Below, in pieces: positions 13,126 through 24,950 of a DNA stretch of 64,000 nucleotides; position 1 is the stretch's first letter, and the number at the start of each line of letters is the position of its first letter. Origin of the DNA: Gymnorhina tibicen (Eukaryota; Chordata; Aves; Passeriformes; Artamidae); contig VXAZ01005702.1 of NCBI GenBank assembly GCA_013399875.1, forward strand, positions 1,529,768-1,593,767, read 5' to 3'. The translations under genes and the position numbers were made by a program. Below the pieces are notes generated by a model that ran no database searches, was not told where the DNA came from, and was given only the letters and a program-made list of their open reading frames with translations.

Positions 13126-15747
13126 GTGCTCAGATATCAGACAAAGGAAACATCTAAAGTATAATCAACTATCCAACAGATCCAGGGTATCAAAGACCAG
13201 GAGAAAAAAAAGACATTTTTTGATGGTAGTAGAGGTTAATAGGATTGTATTTTCATTTGGATAATGAAACAAGAAGGTCATGCCTTAAGTAAAAAAAAGG
13301 AGTGAGAGAAGAAAAAAAGGACGAAAATACTAAAATAGAGCAGAATGGAATTTTCAGTAAGTAATGTGACAGGGATGAAAACTCTGGTGAACAAACAAAC
13401 AAACCCCTTTTTTTATGTTTTCAAGCTCTACACCACTAGATGAACTCTTCATTGCAAGCTTGTCCAGCTGACAAGTGCCTCGTTACAGTTGTGAGAGAAT
13501 GTAAGGATTTTAAGAAAATGTCTAACTCTTCAGCTCAGCTCAGCAGGCTGAAAGTTCAGAGGGTAGGAAACCATTTACCATGTGAATAAACTGCAAAATG
13601 CTTTTGAAAATTACGTTTTTAATTACAGTTGACATTTCTGAGCCTCCTGCTGATGGTATCTCTCTAAGAGAAAAAAACCCCAACATAATTTGAGACAGAG
13701 AAAACACTATAGGAGAGACTGTAAAACAGTTCACAAGTTAGTACTGATAGAGGCATTGACTTCACATTGCTACTCACCAGTTTTGTCTAAACACCTCTCA
13801 CACGTTAATCAACTTGATTTCATATAAAATCTCTGAAATAGCAAAACAGCAGTATTCCTGACTTCCTGAGAGAGTTCAGGAGCAAATTCTAATGCCGAGC
13901 TTTGCAATTGCCTTACTATATTATTCCACCACCTGTGATCCAAACCTCTGTTTTCTGTGGTTCCTCCAGTGTCAGGGATACACTTCTCAGGGCTGAATAC
14001 CTTCAATGGAATGGGAAGCTTCCTCACTTCTCTCTTGGAAATACAGTCATAGGGAAAAGGCTGGGTATGCAGAGGGAAGAGAATCAAGGGAAAATGAGAG
14101 AAGATCTTTCAAGCCCAGTCACTGGGGGCTGAGAGGACTGAAAGTCAGTCACTGCAGTCTGAGTCTAGAGGATTGCAAAGAGAGCCTTTCTTTTTTTAAA
14201 AAAAAAGAAGGCCCACTGACTATGTAATTCACCTTCTCTTGCCCTTGTTTTTCAGCTGCCAGACCAAGAGGTAGATTGCAGAAAATCTGCCATGCCTGAA
14301 CAACATACAGAAGATCCCATTCTTGAACACTCAAAACTTTTTCATTATTTCTCTTTGGCAAAGGTAGAAAATGTTACTTTGGAACATTTTACCTGCTGCC
14401 ATGACTTCCCTTAGTCCACAAAGGAAAAGCCCTGAGCATTATGGAGTCTATAGGAGTTTAAATAAATTTTGTCTTCATGTTTTCATTCCAAGGAAATTAA
14501 ACATTCCAACATCCACTCAATTTGATCTGGGAAAGTGCAAGGACTATCTCTTGCACTGCTGTGACTAAAAAATTGGCTACAAACATGCTAGTAAGAAAAA
14601 CCCTGCTAGGCAGTACTCCCAGTTACTGAAGCACAGTTGTGTGTGCAGTAACACTGTTAGAGTAGTGCCTGAAATACATTTGGCCTATGTTAACCAATAC
14701 TTTCCTAAATGAAGCCCAGTTGTAGTTTGTGAGCCAAATGCAGGCAAGGACCTTTTTTACATGTACCTACCTGATTCCAAGGCATTTCCTTATGTGGAAG
14801 CAAAGCTTTCTGTTACAGTTGGGCTCACTAGTCCAGAACTTCCCAGAATCATTAACTTCACTAGAGAAGACACAACAATGAAGGCTACATATGCCATCGA
14901 ATCCTTGTAGATGTACCTCAAAACCAAAACGTGTCATGCTCACCTTGCTCTGGTCTGCTCAATTTAATGGAAGCTTTCTTTGCTTTTAACTATAAAAGTA
15001 TCCTTCTAATACTTCTAATACCAACCATTAGCAGAAGCCAACATATTCACACCTACAGCACTTGATTTCGATCTTCATCAAACTTGGTGCCAAAGTAAAA
15101 ACTCTTTTGACATAGTTACAAATTAGTAGGAGTGACTAAACAACATGAACATGAACAGCATAGAGCCATATGAATTGGATCTGTTCCCAGATATCTGTAC
15201 TAATATGATCGTAACCTCATCACCATCCATTTCCTCCAAATATAGATAATTAATTTATTTTGAAGGAGTTATAACTGACTGGGAACTGAGAATATGATGC
15301 ATCTGATCTGCTAAGAGCTCCGTCTAGTCCAGTCATATATGCCTCCATCAACGAGCAGCACCAGTTTAAGATTGGAGCAATCCCTGACAGCCACAGGTCA
15401 GATAAACTGTGCCTCCACACTGAGTTCATGCATGATCTTTAAGAGTCAGCAACTGGTATCAAACATGAAATTTTAGAGCTTTTCCATAAACCTACTTATC
15501 CTTCATTATAGCATTTCAAGGTGTTAACTGTAGCCTTGTAAATGACCAGTCTTGAAAGCTTGAGTGATAACAAATCATTTATGCTAGACAGATGAAAAGA
15601 AAAGCTAAGACAGAAATTCAAATTTAAAATCAGCATATTTTTAAATGACCTATAACTCAAAAACCTCTGACAGTGTGCCTTTGGACTTTGTAGAAATATT
15701 TCCTTTTTTTCATAGGAATTGTGGCAATTTCCTGGCCAAGTTAAGGT
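13126..15747. other. Unique noncoding sequence with one T/A hairpin
   Basis: No gene or named repeat. An (AAAC)n microsatellite occurs at about 13394-13407 and a near-perfect T-run/A-run inverted repeat at 14184-14212. The remainder is AT-rich unique sequence. Confidence 0.6.
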
Positions 15748-15884
15748 GCTAATTCAGGAAAGCATCACTGTTCAAAAAGGATGTAAGCATATGCCCAACT
15801 CGAAGCATGCACTTGAGTCTCTTTGACTTAATGATAGGATCTAAGCACATATTTACATTTAAGCACATGTCTGAGTGTTTTCCT
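15748..15884. mobile_element. Degenerate palindromic MITE-like relic
   Basis: The two halves are imperfect inverted repeats built from AAGCAYRTG / CAYRTGCTT units: AAGCATATG, AAGCATGCAC, AAGCACATA and AAGCACATG. The outer ends are AATTCAGGAAAGCA on the left and GAGTGTTTTCCT on the right. This matches the plan of an old palindromic nonautonomous DNA transposon common in turtle, crocodile and bird genomes, whose centre is a CCATTGA-type motif around 15815-15835. Both arms carry many substitutions, so it is ancient. The superfamily cannot be fixed by eye. Confidence 0.55.
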
Positions 15885-18800
15885 CCATAGAGACAGATTT
15901 AAGCTTGTGCTTCAGTGCTTTCACTGTCTAATTTTCCAAGACAAAGCTAAAGGTAGATGTAAAATAGCGTGTTAGAACGGAAACTGCTTGCCAGGCTAAG
16001 TGCATATAGACAATCAACCTCTGCAAAATTATATGCAAACATAAAGATGCACAGCTCATTAGTTGGGCACTGAGGGGCAGAGAGACAATGAGCCTCTGAA
16101 CTGTGATCCCAGCTCACAGAAATGACAAAGCTGGGTCTTTTAGCTGACTGAAGAAGTGATGGGAGAGAGCTAATACTGAACTTGCATCCACCTTAACGGA
16201 ATCTGAGGTTAAAGCAAGAGAGAAAATAAAAGAAGGCACCTCTTTGGATTTGAGTCAAGCCCAGAACAAGATGGGCATTATACAGGGACAAATAGGCTCA
16301 GGCTATCAGTGGCTCTTGTTGCTCCAATTTCTCTTGAAAAAGGCGCAAGGTTGTGGCAGCATGACAAAAATGAGAGAGTGATGTCTGGAAAGATCTCAAC
16401 ATTGTTTCCTGTTTAGTTGTTTCTCAATTGTTTCCTGTTTAATTGGGATTTTGAAATACTTCCAGTAATATGGAGTAACATATTCCCATGGGAAGGTGTT
16501 TTGGCAAAATAAAGGAAGAACAGCTGCTAGAGGATCTGGTAATTTTGAGATTTTTTTCTCCTCCCACCCTCATACCCCCTCAATCCCCTCTGCCCAAATA
16601 CATAGTAAAGTCAAAATACCTAACCTCTAAAGTTCTTCTCTGTTCATGAAATTGTTAGTGTTTTATCAATTTTTTAGGATTTCTCCTTTACTGTTAAACA
16701 CAATAAATGACTGAAGCTGTGATTGATTGTACTGAGGACTCAAGGTGACATAGATAATGTAGGCATCTTCTTGATGTGTCTCCAGAAGAACTGGGACTCA
16801 AAATTTCTCCACTCTGACATGCAGACCCAGTCATGTATATACTCCACTCACATACACTCCTATAACCTACTCATTCAGCCTATATGGAAACTAAGAAAAA
16901 AATACAGCAGACTAACTCCGTGCATTGACACAACTGAATTTTGTCAACTGAATCATGTGTAAAAGCAGCACATAAAATTAATCCCAGGTAGCTAAAGTGA
17001 GTAAGAAAGAAAACTGCTGAGACAGGTCTGAACAATCATTGCAGTTCAGCACAACTGCTGCTGGTATTTCTAAGGTGGGCTGCAAAGATGCCTTTCACCA
17101 CACAGTCTGAAGGGAAGCAGTAGCAAATATTTCTTGCTCTTCATAACTGGCTCTCAACACTCAGATTAAGTGAAATTATTGTAGCTCATATACACTGGCC
17201 ATGCAAAAGACAACTACATCAGGACAGAATGGTCGTCCTTGATGTAACTTTTCTGAATCCAGGAGCCAAACACCGAGTTATTTGGAATGAATTGACTTGT
17301 TATTGCTAGTATTCTATCTTTTTTTAGCTATTTTTTGTAATACTTTTTGTGATTTTTCAGTATTTTCATAGTATTTATTCTGTAATGAATACTGAAGGCT
17401 TTGTTTTCTAGTGGAGATAGAGGTATAGAAAGACAGAGTTATGAAACCAGTGAGGTCTCTTTAAGACATTTCCATACCTAGCTCAGTTTTCTGAGTGAAT
17501 CTTGTATGTATTCAAACTAGAAAGATGTCTCCCCAGAGAACACAGTACAATAATCCTGAGGCTCAACTCATTAAGGTAGGCTGGCTTGGAAAAAGTTTAG
17601 GGATAGTGCAAGAAAAATACAGCACAGAAAAAAAAAAAGAGCCTGCACACTTAGTAAATTCAACTGAACAATTAAATACATACTCATAATTTTTCTCATA
17701 ATGTTATTATATATAGTCTGTAGCATATTCTACCAGTACTAGAAAACATTTGCTTCTGAAAATAGATATTTTTTCATGAATCATAGCTGAACTGCAGGCC
17801 AAAATCAGTATTTTAGATGAAACAAAAAATCATGTCATAAATACAGAAAATGCCGTGAAACCAAAGTATGTGCTAAAGCTAAAATATATAAACCCCATTA
17901 AATATATATATTGAATTTGCTTTAAAAACTGTCATCTTTCATATCCATCAACAAATCAGACTGAGATGCAATATGTAGCAATAACTGGACAGTCTTGTCT
18001 CAGTGCATCACTCAGCCATTTCATAGCTAGACAAAAATAAGATAAGAAGATTATTTTAAAAGATAAACAGACCATTAAAATGAGCTAGTGATGACTGTTC
18101 ATCTTAAGACCACATTTTCCTACTTAATTTGGTGTTCTAAGTGTATCTGGAATTTGAATGAACAGAGTAGCATATGAATGACAGCAATGCAATAATCCTG
18201 TGACTTCATTCACTAAAGGAGACTGCACTGAAGAGGGTTTCTCAATAACAAGTTATAGGAGAAACTCAAAAGTATAGACGTGCAGTGATTTAAAATGAGT
18301 TATTCATAAATTTAATTACTGGACTTGACTGAGACCCATTTATTTTTACTTCCATTGTACCCACAGTCTTATATATTACATTTTTATTGCTAAGCTGGTG
18401 AGAATAAAGATATGTAAGTAAATCAGATGTTAGACGAGACTCTTGGATAAACCAGCTAACAGGGAAACATCAGGAACAGGATCACACTTCTAACAGGATC
18501 TGTTTCCAAGGCTCAATGTCCTGTTCTGTGTAAACAGTGGGCATCTTCCACCACCATGCACTGACAGCCCAGAATCATCCCTGATACCAGAAGCACCCAA
18601 GTTACAGAACCATGGTATCTGCAGAAGTAGTGTGCACTTATATTTAGGTTTTTCGGGTATGAACTACCAAGGGTTAGGGATAACCACATGTGCTATGAAT
18701 TAAATGAATGCTCTGAATTAAAAAATAATTATTCCAATTCCACTGTGCTATGTCTTTACCTCCTGATGTACAGTTACTCCCCATGCCTGTCACCTGAGGG

Positions 18801-20565
18801 TCTCTTGCCACTTTAGGACTACCATGCTGTTTGCAGTCAATTCTGCCTACTGGGGTCTGGAAGGATCATCCCAGGAGAGTGGAAAGTACTCAGACAACTT
18901 TAACATCAGTGAAAGTGAAAGGCTCCTCCACATAATTATTTCAGGCAGAAACTTCATCTACAGCTCTTAGGAAAATTTCTTTCTCAACTAAATAGGGAGA
19001 CTAAGATGACTGACTGACTGTCTGCTTATCTAAGTATCTCAAAACTAGTAAATATAAATCCACCCCTCTCCTTTTTGTATATCACAAAGTTTTTATGACG
19101 ATCCTTTTCCATAGCCAGGTGGTGATTTAAAGTAAAACGTAGCATTATAGGCTGTCCTTGGGTGCTTGCTTCTCAGAGCAAGATGTACAGCTTTCTTTAT
19201 CTTTCCACTTACACTGCTTCCTTGATGCACAGCCACCTCAGTGCATCAGGTCTACACTATGCAAGCGGGTGATGGTCAGATCAGCTCTGAACTGGAAGAC
19301 CTGGGGGTACAGTAGTGTGGCACTTCACTGAAGGAAACACCTGATGAAAGGAAGGCATATCACTCAGGACAGGCTGCTACTGTCCTGGGTGGTCCCAGAC
19401 ATTGAGATCGGAACCAAACTGGAATCACCATGACATGGGAACACGTGTGTTTCTATCAGCACTAGCTTTGAAACCTAGATTGCTCTCTAGGGCACAGGTG
19501 ATACGAGATCCTGCTCTCCTAATACCCAACTGACAATCTGCTGCAAGTGGGTGGGCAGAGACACGACTCAGGCATCCCCCACACACAAATTTCCGGGCTT
19601 GCTTTCCAAGGCTGAAAGACAAGTGTCAGAAACTTCAGAAATCACTAACTGGAGCAAAACATTTTGTATAGGTGAATTTCAAATTTTTCTACCAGACAAC
19701 TATGATCTCAGAGCCTAGTTTAATATATCACTGCAAAACAACTCATGTAATTTTCATTTTTGACTGCTCCAGTATGTGAGTTTTGCATCAGTTTTTGGCA
19801 CTGAAAGTGGGTTTGGATGACAAAGTAATGTCTGCAGTGAAACATGTTTCCCTTCCAGTATGTCATTTTTTTATGTGAATAAAACCTTTGCTATGAGATG
19901 CTGAAGTGCTCAGTGTTTAAGGTAGCATTGCTGTGAGCAAGAGTGAATGGAAGCATATGGAGATCAATTGAGTTATTCATAAGGTGCCACCACAACAAAC
20001 TAAGCAGGCCACCTGCTGTTTCACTGCCTCAAGAGGCTTTTCTCTACAACTCATTCTGAAGTAATTTGGTGGCAAGTCTGGCACTGAAGTCAGATTATAA
20101 ACTGGAAATTTAGCAAAAAGCTCACCAGGGTTATGCAGGCAGGGGTGTTTATTTACATACATTCCTCTGTGTTTTTTTGCATACCTGTTGTCTGCACAGT
20201 TCAGCAACATTGCATTGCTGCTTTAGAGAAATACAGCATGCAAAAATAAAACAATTCAGCAATTAGGGCTCCTACAGCAAATTTATCTGCCACTTTGCAA
20301 ATCCTGTACATTTTACAATAAATGTTAGACAGTAAAACAGTACAGTTAACAGGGAACAACATATCTAACAAGGAAAGCAGTAACAGATTGAGTTGCATTA
20401 CATAGGATAGGTTTCCTTTAGCATTTTCACCTAAGCTCCATGCTCCACGTATTATCATCCTCTGCCTTCTGTGAGCTAACTTCAACCTGTGCTTGCTTTT
20501 GACCTGCTCAGCTGATGTTCCCCATTACTTGAGTCTCTTTGTGCCTGGGCTAGGGACTTGGAGCA
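15885..20565. other. Unique noncoding sequence, no gene recognised
   Basis: AT-rich with only short open frames. A 15-bp direct repeat (ATTGTTTCCTGTTTA at 16401 and 16427) is present. The block 16068-16135 faintly resembles a MIR core but is too weak to call. Nothing else stands out. Confidence 0.6.
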
Positions 20566-20765
20566 GAGAATCACGGAATAATTTAGGTTGGAAAATACCT
20601 CTATTAAAGGCCAACCATTAACTCAGCACTACCAAGTCCACAACTAAACCATGTCCCTAAGTGCCAAATCTCCATGTCTTTTAAATACCTCCAGGGATGG
20701 TGATACAACCATTTCCCTAAGCAGTCTGTTCCAATGCTTGCAGATTGTGAATCTGACAGAATTTT
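20566..20765 (-). mobile_element. CR1 LINE 3' fragment, minus strand
   Basis: Begins on the plus strand with GAATCACGGAATAATTTAGG followed by TTGGAAAATACCTC. This is the reverse complement of the CR1 3' end (GGTCTTTTCCAACCT...ATTCTGTGATTC). Homology continues through the block around 20640-20740 (CCATGTCCCTAAGTGCC, CAGGGATGGTGA), the usual antisense CR1 sequence. The copy is 5'-truncated, as most CR1 insertions are, and is noticeably diverged. The distal edge near 20765 is approximate. Confidence 0.8.
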
Positions 20766-22248
20766 GGGTTTCCTCCGTCCCTCTCTGCACCATGCTGGCT
20801 TCCTCTAAGCTCTCAAACTCCATGTCTGAACATCTTCTTCCAGACTTCCAGATCCATCACTTCACATGGATGCATACAGATGAAAAATCCTGCTCTGTCA
20901 TATGCATCAGTCTCTCAAAATGTAGCAGAGGCTTACAGACAAACTTAGGTCATGGCTTGCCTTCAGACGTGGTTCACTAAGATGCGAAGGTATTCACCAG
21001 TTTTAGGCCTTTGCTTGAGTGAATTGCTTAGTGGAGCCCCTGGTCCTTCATTGTGAACCTCAGACCTGAGCATAAAAGACATGTCAGCAGCTCTAGGGTG
21101 ACCTGCCCTATTTTTAACCACTCCGATGAAGTCAGCCTCTTCTCTGCTTCCTCAGCTACTCTTTATCCCCACCCATCCTGTCACCCTCATGACACACACG
21201 TGCTCCACACACCACGCACATCTCCCACCTCTTGAATCCTTCCTTGTCTTTCACTTCCCACCTCTTCCTCCAAGAACCTGCTCCTCATTCTTATTTATTC
21301 TCTCCAGGTTCTTTGCTGCTTAGGAACTTGTAAAAGAGGGGAAAAAAATGAAGTGGATTAAGTGTATGTGAGAGCAGTTGTCTCTGCTTTCAAGCCGTGC
21401 CAATGCTGCAGTCTTGTTCCACTCAGCACGGGCAGCCTAGAGAGAAACAGGCTTTTGGAGGGGGGGATATTAGCTGCTAAATTCCATCAAATCTGCAGGA
21501 AGCACACAAACTGCAGGCTTCAAAAGAGTTCAAACTGAGCAACAGTGTGACTGAACTCCTAACCAGTGTACTGTAAGGGTATTTTTCATCTTAATTGTTA
21601 TCAGCCTATAGGATAACACTGCTGTGTTCACAGCTGTACTGTACAGGCTGCCCCAGTCATCCAAAGCCAACCCCCAAACCCTCCCTTATTTATTCTGGAG
21701 TGTGTTGTGTTGTTCAGGGTGGTTATCACTGTCCAAGGAAATGTTTTATTTTCTGCTGTGTGTTGTATTTTTCAGATCTTTAGCCGGACTATTACAGTCT
21801 CATGCTGGGCTGTCAAAACAACTCAATCTATGCTGACTAGCTCGAGAGAAACATATAGTTTCCATCCAGTGCCTCCAGAGTAACAGTTCAAATAGGGAAG
21901 CATCAGGGACTGTGATCTGAATATCAGAGGATCGCCAGGATTAGAAGCTTTAAAAAGACTTCTATGGGTAGTAAATTATTCATAGCTTCAAACTATCTTA
22001 GATAATTAAAATTGCCTGCTTTCAGCAGATATGCCATCTACTACAATGCTCCCCCCTTCTCATAGATCTGATTGACACTATCTCTTTCAGATAGCTGTAT
22101 CCACTCTGTGTTTATGCATTTGACAGGTGCACTATGCATACCCTGTGCTGTATTACTCACTTGTGCATGTCTGTGCATGCATGCACATAAAAACTCTTAC
22201 AAGAGAAGTCTGCTATTGTGCTGGGAGGCTGACAGCAAGTATGCTAAA
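20766..22248. other. Noncoding sequence with a pyrimidine-rich tract
   Basis: No gene recognised. From about 21165 to 21310 the plus strand is strongly C/T-biased (CCTCTTCCTCC-type runs) and ends in TCTCTCCAG, which could pass for a splice acceptor by chance. The rest is unique sequence. Confidence 0.55.
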
Positions 22249-22371
22249 ATACAACAGGTTAGGCTTAACCTAATATGCCATAGAAACAGCATATCATGTA
22301 GATAAAGGCCCATAGCAGCCAGGGTGCAGGGAATAAATAGCAAATGCTATGATGGGGAGAAAGGCAAGTAA
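22249..22371 (+). repeat. Unknown dispersed repeat, copy A
   Basis: Shares an alignable block with 24248-24375: a GGTTAG...TTAAC start, CAACATATCA-like middle, ATAGCAGCCAGGG, AATAAATAGCA, ATGCTNTGATGGGGAGAAAG and a CAAG end. The copies lie about 2 kb apart in the same orientation and differ by substitutions and small indels. I do not recognise the family. It could be an interspersed repeat or an old local duplication. Confidence 0.65.
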
Positions 22372-23150
22372 AATCTTCTGTTCTATGAAGAAGCTGACAC
22401 CAAGCATGTTACAATACCTATTGACAGTAACATGAAGCTGGATTTCTTCGCTGAGGTGATGTCAACTTGCACTGAGATTTGGCTTGATGTTCTCTGAAGT
22501 CTGTTGAAGTATACATACAGCGGTTTCGCTTCTTCCCCCATTCTCTTTGCAAACCACACACAGAAGACACATTCTTTGCAAATTATTGTGTGCCAAGGGG
22601 GACAATACTGTAATACACTGCTCCTCAGCAATTTAGGACATCATTTACTGATCCATGAAAATGGGGGGAGAGAATATATTTCTCCAAATCATGGTCCTGA
22701 ACTTTTGACTTGAAGAAAATTTTAAAAATTAGGAAGACTTTTCAATTCCTAGGAGAAGTACAGGAATTTCAGTTTGGAAGACTGAAACTTTCCTACAGTT
22801 AAGAAACAGTAAAATATTTTAATATCATTCTGTACTATGCAACCTTCCAAACTCATACTGCTTCCATTCTTAAGCATCTATAAAAAGAGAGGCTCTACAA
22901 TAAAATTAAATCACTGCATGTAACCTAGTGAAAGTATTGGTTAAAATGTGTAGGTTATGAGGTGTTTGCAGACAGAAAGAAATCATAATTAAATTAAATT
23001 ACATGCTCAGATGGACTGAAATACCATTTACACCATATATGCTGTTTCTCCTGAGTATCTCAAGCAAATTGTGAAGGGGGGTTTGTTTTTAATTTATTGT
23101 ATTATTTTTAATTGAAGCAAAGCTCTTCCATTTGTGACCCATTAGCTTAT
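22372..23150. other. Unique noncoding sequence
   Basis: AT-rich, with no gene or recognised repeat. It ends with the 5-bp target site of the LTR insertion that follows. Confidence 0.55.
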
Positions 23151-23820
23151 CCTGGTGTGGTGGTTTAGGCCAAATTCAGGGAAACGTCCAAAAGGAACGT
23201 CTCCTCAAAGGAAGGCAGGTTATAACCCACCCCTCCCCCCAGTTGGGTTCGGGAAAAAACAAATTTTCCTTGGAGGAAAGTGAAGGAGAAAATAAAAACT
23301 ATTTATTTAACAAACACACAGGAAAATAATAATAATAAGGCTAAATAATAAAACCTCTCGCTCTGGAGAGAGAACCTGAAAGATTTTAGAGTCCTTCTGT
23401 GGGTGTGGTCTCTCTCCTCCTCCTCGGAGCTGGGTTGGCGTGGGGGGCCCCCCCTTCCAGGCCGGTGGAAGGTCCCCCAGTGGGGTTCTGATGTTCTGGT
23501 GTTCTGAACAAGTCCAGAAGAGAAGAAGGGAAAAAAAACTGAAGTCCCAAGAGGAAAAAAACTCAACTCTCCATCCCTCTCCGAAGAAACAGAGCCGAAG
23601 AAACTGACCGAAAAGCCAGAAGAAGTGCTTCCCCTGCCCGCCGCAGAAGTAGCTAATCCCTGTGTCCTTGAAGCACAAACTGTTTTGAAAAGTTGGCTCA
23701 GGTTTTTTTTCTCTGTCTCTTGCATCCAGTTTTAAAGGCATAGAAAGGCTCAGGAATCATGTCTGGGCAAGGAGCAGTGGTAGGGGATACAACAGCATAC
23801 AGTCACTCCAAGACACCTGG
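23151..23820 (-). mobile_element. Solo ERV LTR (660 bp) with exact 5-bp target duplication
   Basis: The LTR proper is 23156-23815. It opens TGTGGTGGTTTAGG and closes CCAAGACA, so it has TGT...ACA termini, and it is flanked on both sides by CCTGG (23151-23155 and 23816-23820). A 5-bp duplication fits class III (ERVL-like) integration. Orientation is inferred as minus: on that strand a TTTAAAA TATA-like box lies about 85 bp from the LTR start, and AATAAATAG at about 23300 is a poly-A signal near the 3' end. The layout resembles passerine ERVL LTRs. No gag, pol or env sequence adjoins it, so it is a solo LTR left by recombination. The 140- and 144-codon minus frames are fortuitous. Confidence 0.85.
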
Positions 23821-24247
23821 TTTCTCATACAATACAATATGATGATGTGATCGCCGTAAAAAATAGTAATTTATTCCCCTTTGTTGACATCTTCAGCCAG
23901 TTCAAGCAGGGTGACAAAGGAAGGACTCAAGAAAAGGCAAAATAGAGCATTTTTTTCAAAAACTGGGAAGCATTCAATGTCTATAAACTTTACCTTCCCT
24001 GATTCTGAGCCCTTTTTTTCACAAACAGGAAATAGCCATTACTCCTAAGGTTATGAGTAGGCTCAATTTCTTATTCCTATTTTTTTTTCAATTCTTCCCT
24101 CTGTAAGCGAATGGAAAAAAGTCTATTAATTAAGAAGAGCAAGGAACATTGAAAACTACCTTCCAACACAATAGAAAAAAACCCCAAAACTAGATAAAAA
24201 AGTATTACTGTCTTGATAAAAATAAGTTACATCAACAAACTAGTAGA
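23821..24247. other. Unique noncoding sequence between LTRs
   Basis: AT-rich spacer with T- and A-runs. No gene, no internal retroviral sequence and no recognised repeat. Confidence 0.55.
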
Positions 24248-24375
24248 GGGAAGCACGGAGGTTAGATTTAACTTAAGTACCTACAGGCCCAACATATCAA
24301 ATAGATGAAAGTCTATAGCAGCCAGGGACCATGAAATAAATAGCAGAAATGCTCTGATGGGGAGAAAGAGACAAG
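24248..24375 (+). repeat. Unknown dispersed repeat, copy B, cut by an LTR
   Basis: Diverged copy of the 22249-22371 repeat in the same orientation. Similarity runs to ACAAG at 24371-24375, and the next base is the first base of the LTR at 24376. The alignment therefore stops exactly at an independently defined insertion edge. Weak similarity to copy A (AAGT..TTTTCTTTGT) may resume after 24951, which would fit an LTR landing inside this repeat. Confidence 0.6.
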
Positions 24376-24950
24376 TGTGGGAGTCCAGAGTGCGGGGAAT
24401 ATTTCCCTGCCTGTTTTAAGGAGTTTTACCCCCCTGGACAGCACTGGTTTTGACCTTCGTCCATGGAGAAAGCTGCCAACGTTTGTTAACGTAGCAAATA
24501 GATAAAAAGCAAAAACTCCAAAATGGAGGATTGTTGTTGTTCTCAAACTTTCTTCTTCTTCTTTTTACTACTCCATTTAACGCGGCAAAATTGTTTAAAG
24601 TGACTGGATAAAGAAATCCGCAGTTCCTGTGGATGTATTGTAAACATTTGTTGAATGTAGAAAAATGAAAATATCTTTCGTTTCAAACACTAATTGGATA
24701 GTTTAGCTTTAAAAATGCCGTGTTATCTTGATTTTGGCAACATTCTGTGCATTTTCCTCAGCATTCACATCCCTCTGCTATACTTTTAACTTTTCTGATA
24801 AGACTTAGTAACTATCTGAGAGCAGAGAAGGCTGAATGTCCTTAATTAAGAGAAAATCCAGGCAAGGACTTAGAAATCCTCCCCCAGCAGGGAAGATATG
24901 ATTTAAGGCCCAGCAAAACCAACAGGTGGAATTCACAACAGAATCCCACA
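24376..24950. mobile_element. ERV LTR (575 bp) with 7-bp terminal inverted repeats
   Basis: The element starts TGTGGGA (24376-24382) and ends TCCCACA (24944-24950), a perfect 7-bp terminal inverted repeat of the TG...CA type seen in retroviral LTRs. Flanks are ACAAG on the left and AGAAG on the right, a 5-bp target duplication with one mismatch, so integration is older than that of the 23156-23815 LTR. A TATA-like AGATAAAAAG lies at about 24499 on the plus strand. No AATAAA is present on either strand, so orientation is left open. No internal retroviral genes flank it. Nearest passerine family unknown to me. Confidence 0.65.

Noticed and set aside
16068..16135. Block resembling a MIR core (GAGGGGCAGAGAGA...AAAGCTGGG)
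   Set aside because: The central GTGACTTG motif is missing, and the match is weaker than the one at 47957-48085.
23303..23741. Two overlapping 140-144-codon minus-strand ORFs
   Set aside because: Both lie wholly inside the solo LTR 23156-23815, in different frames of the same GC-rich sequence.
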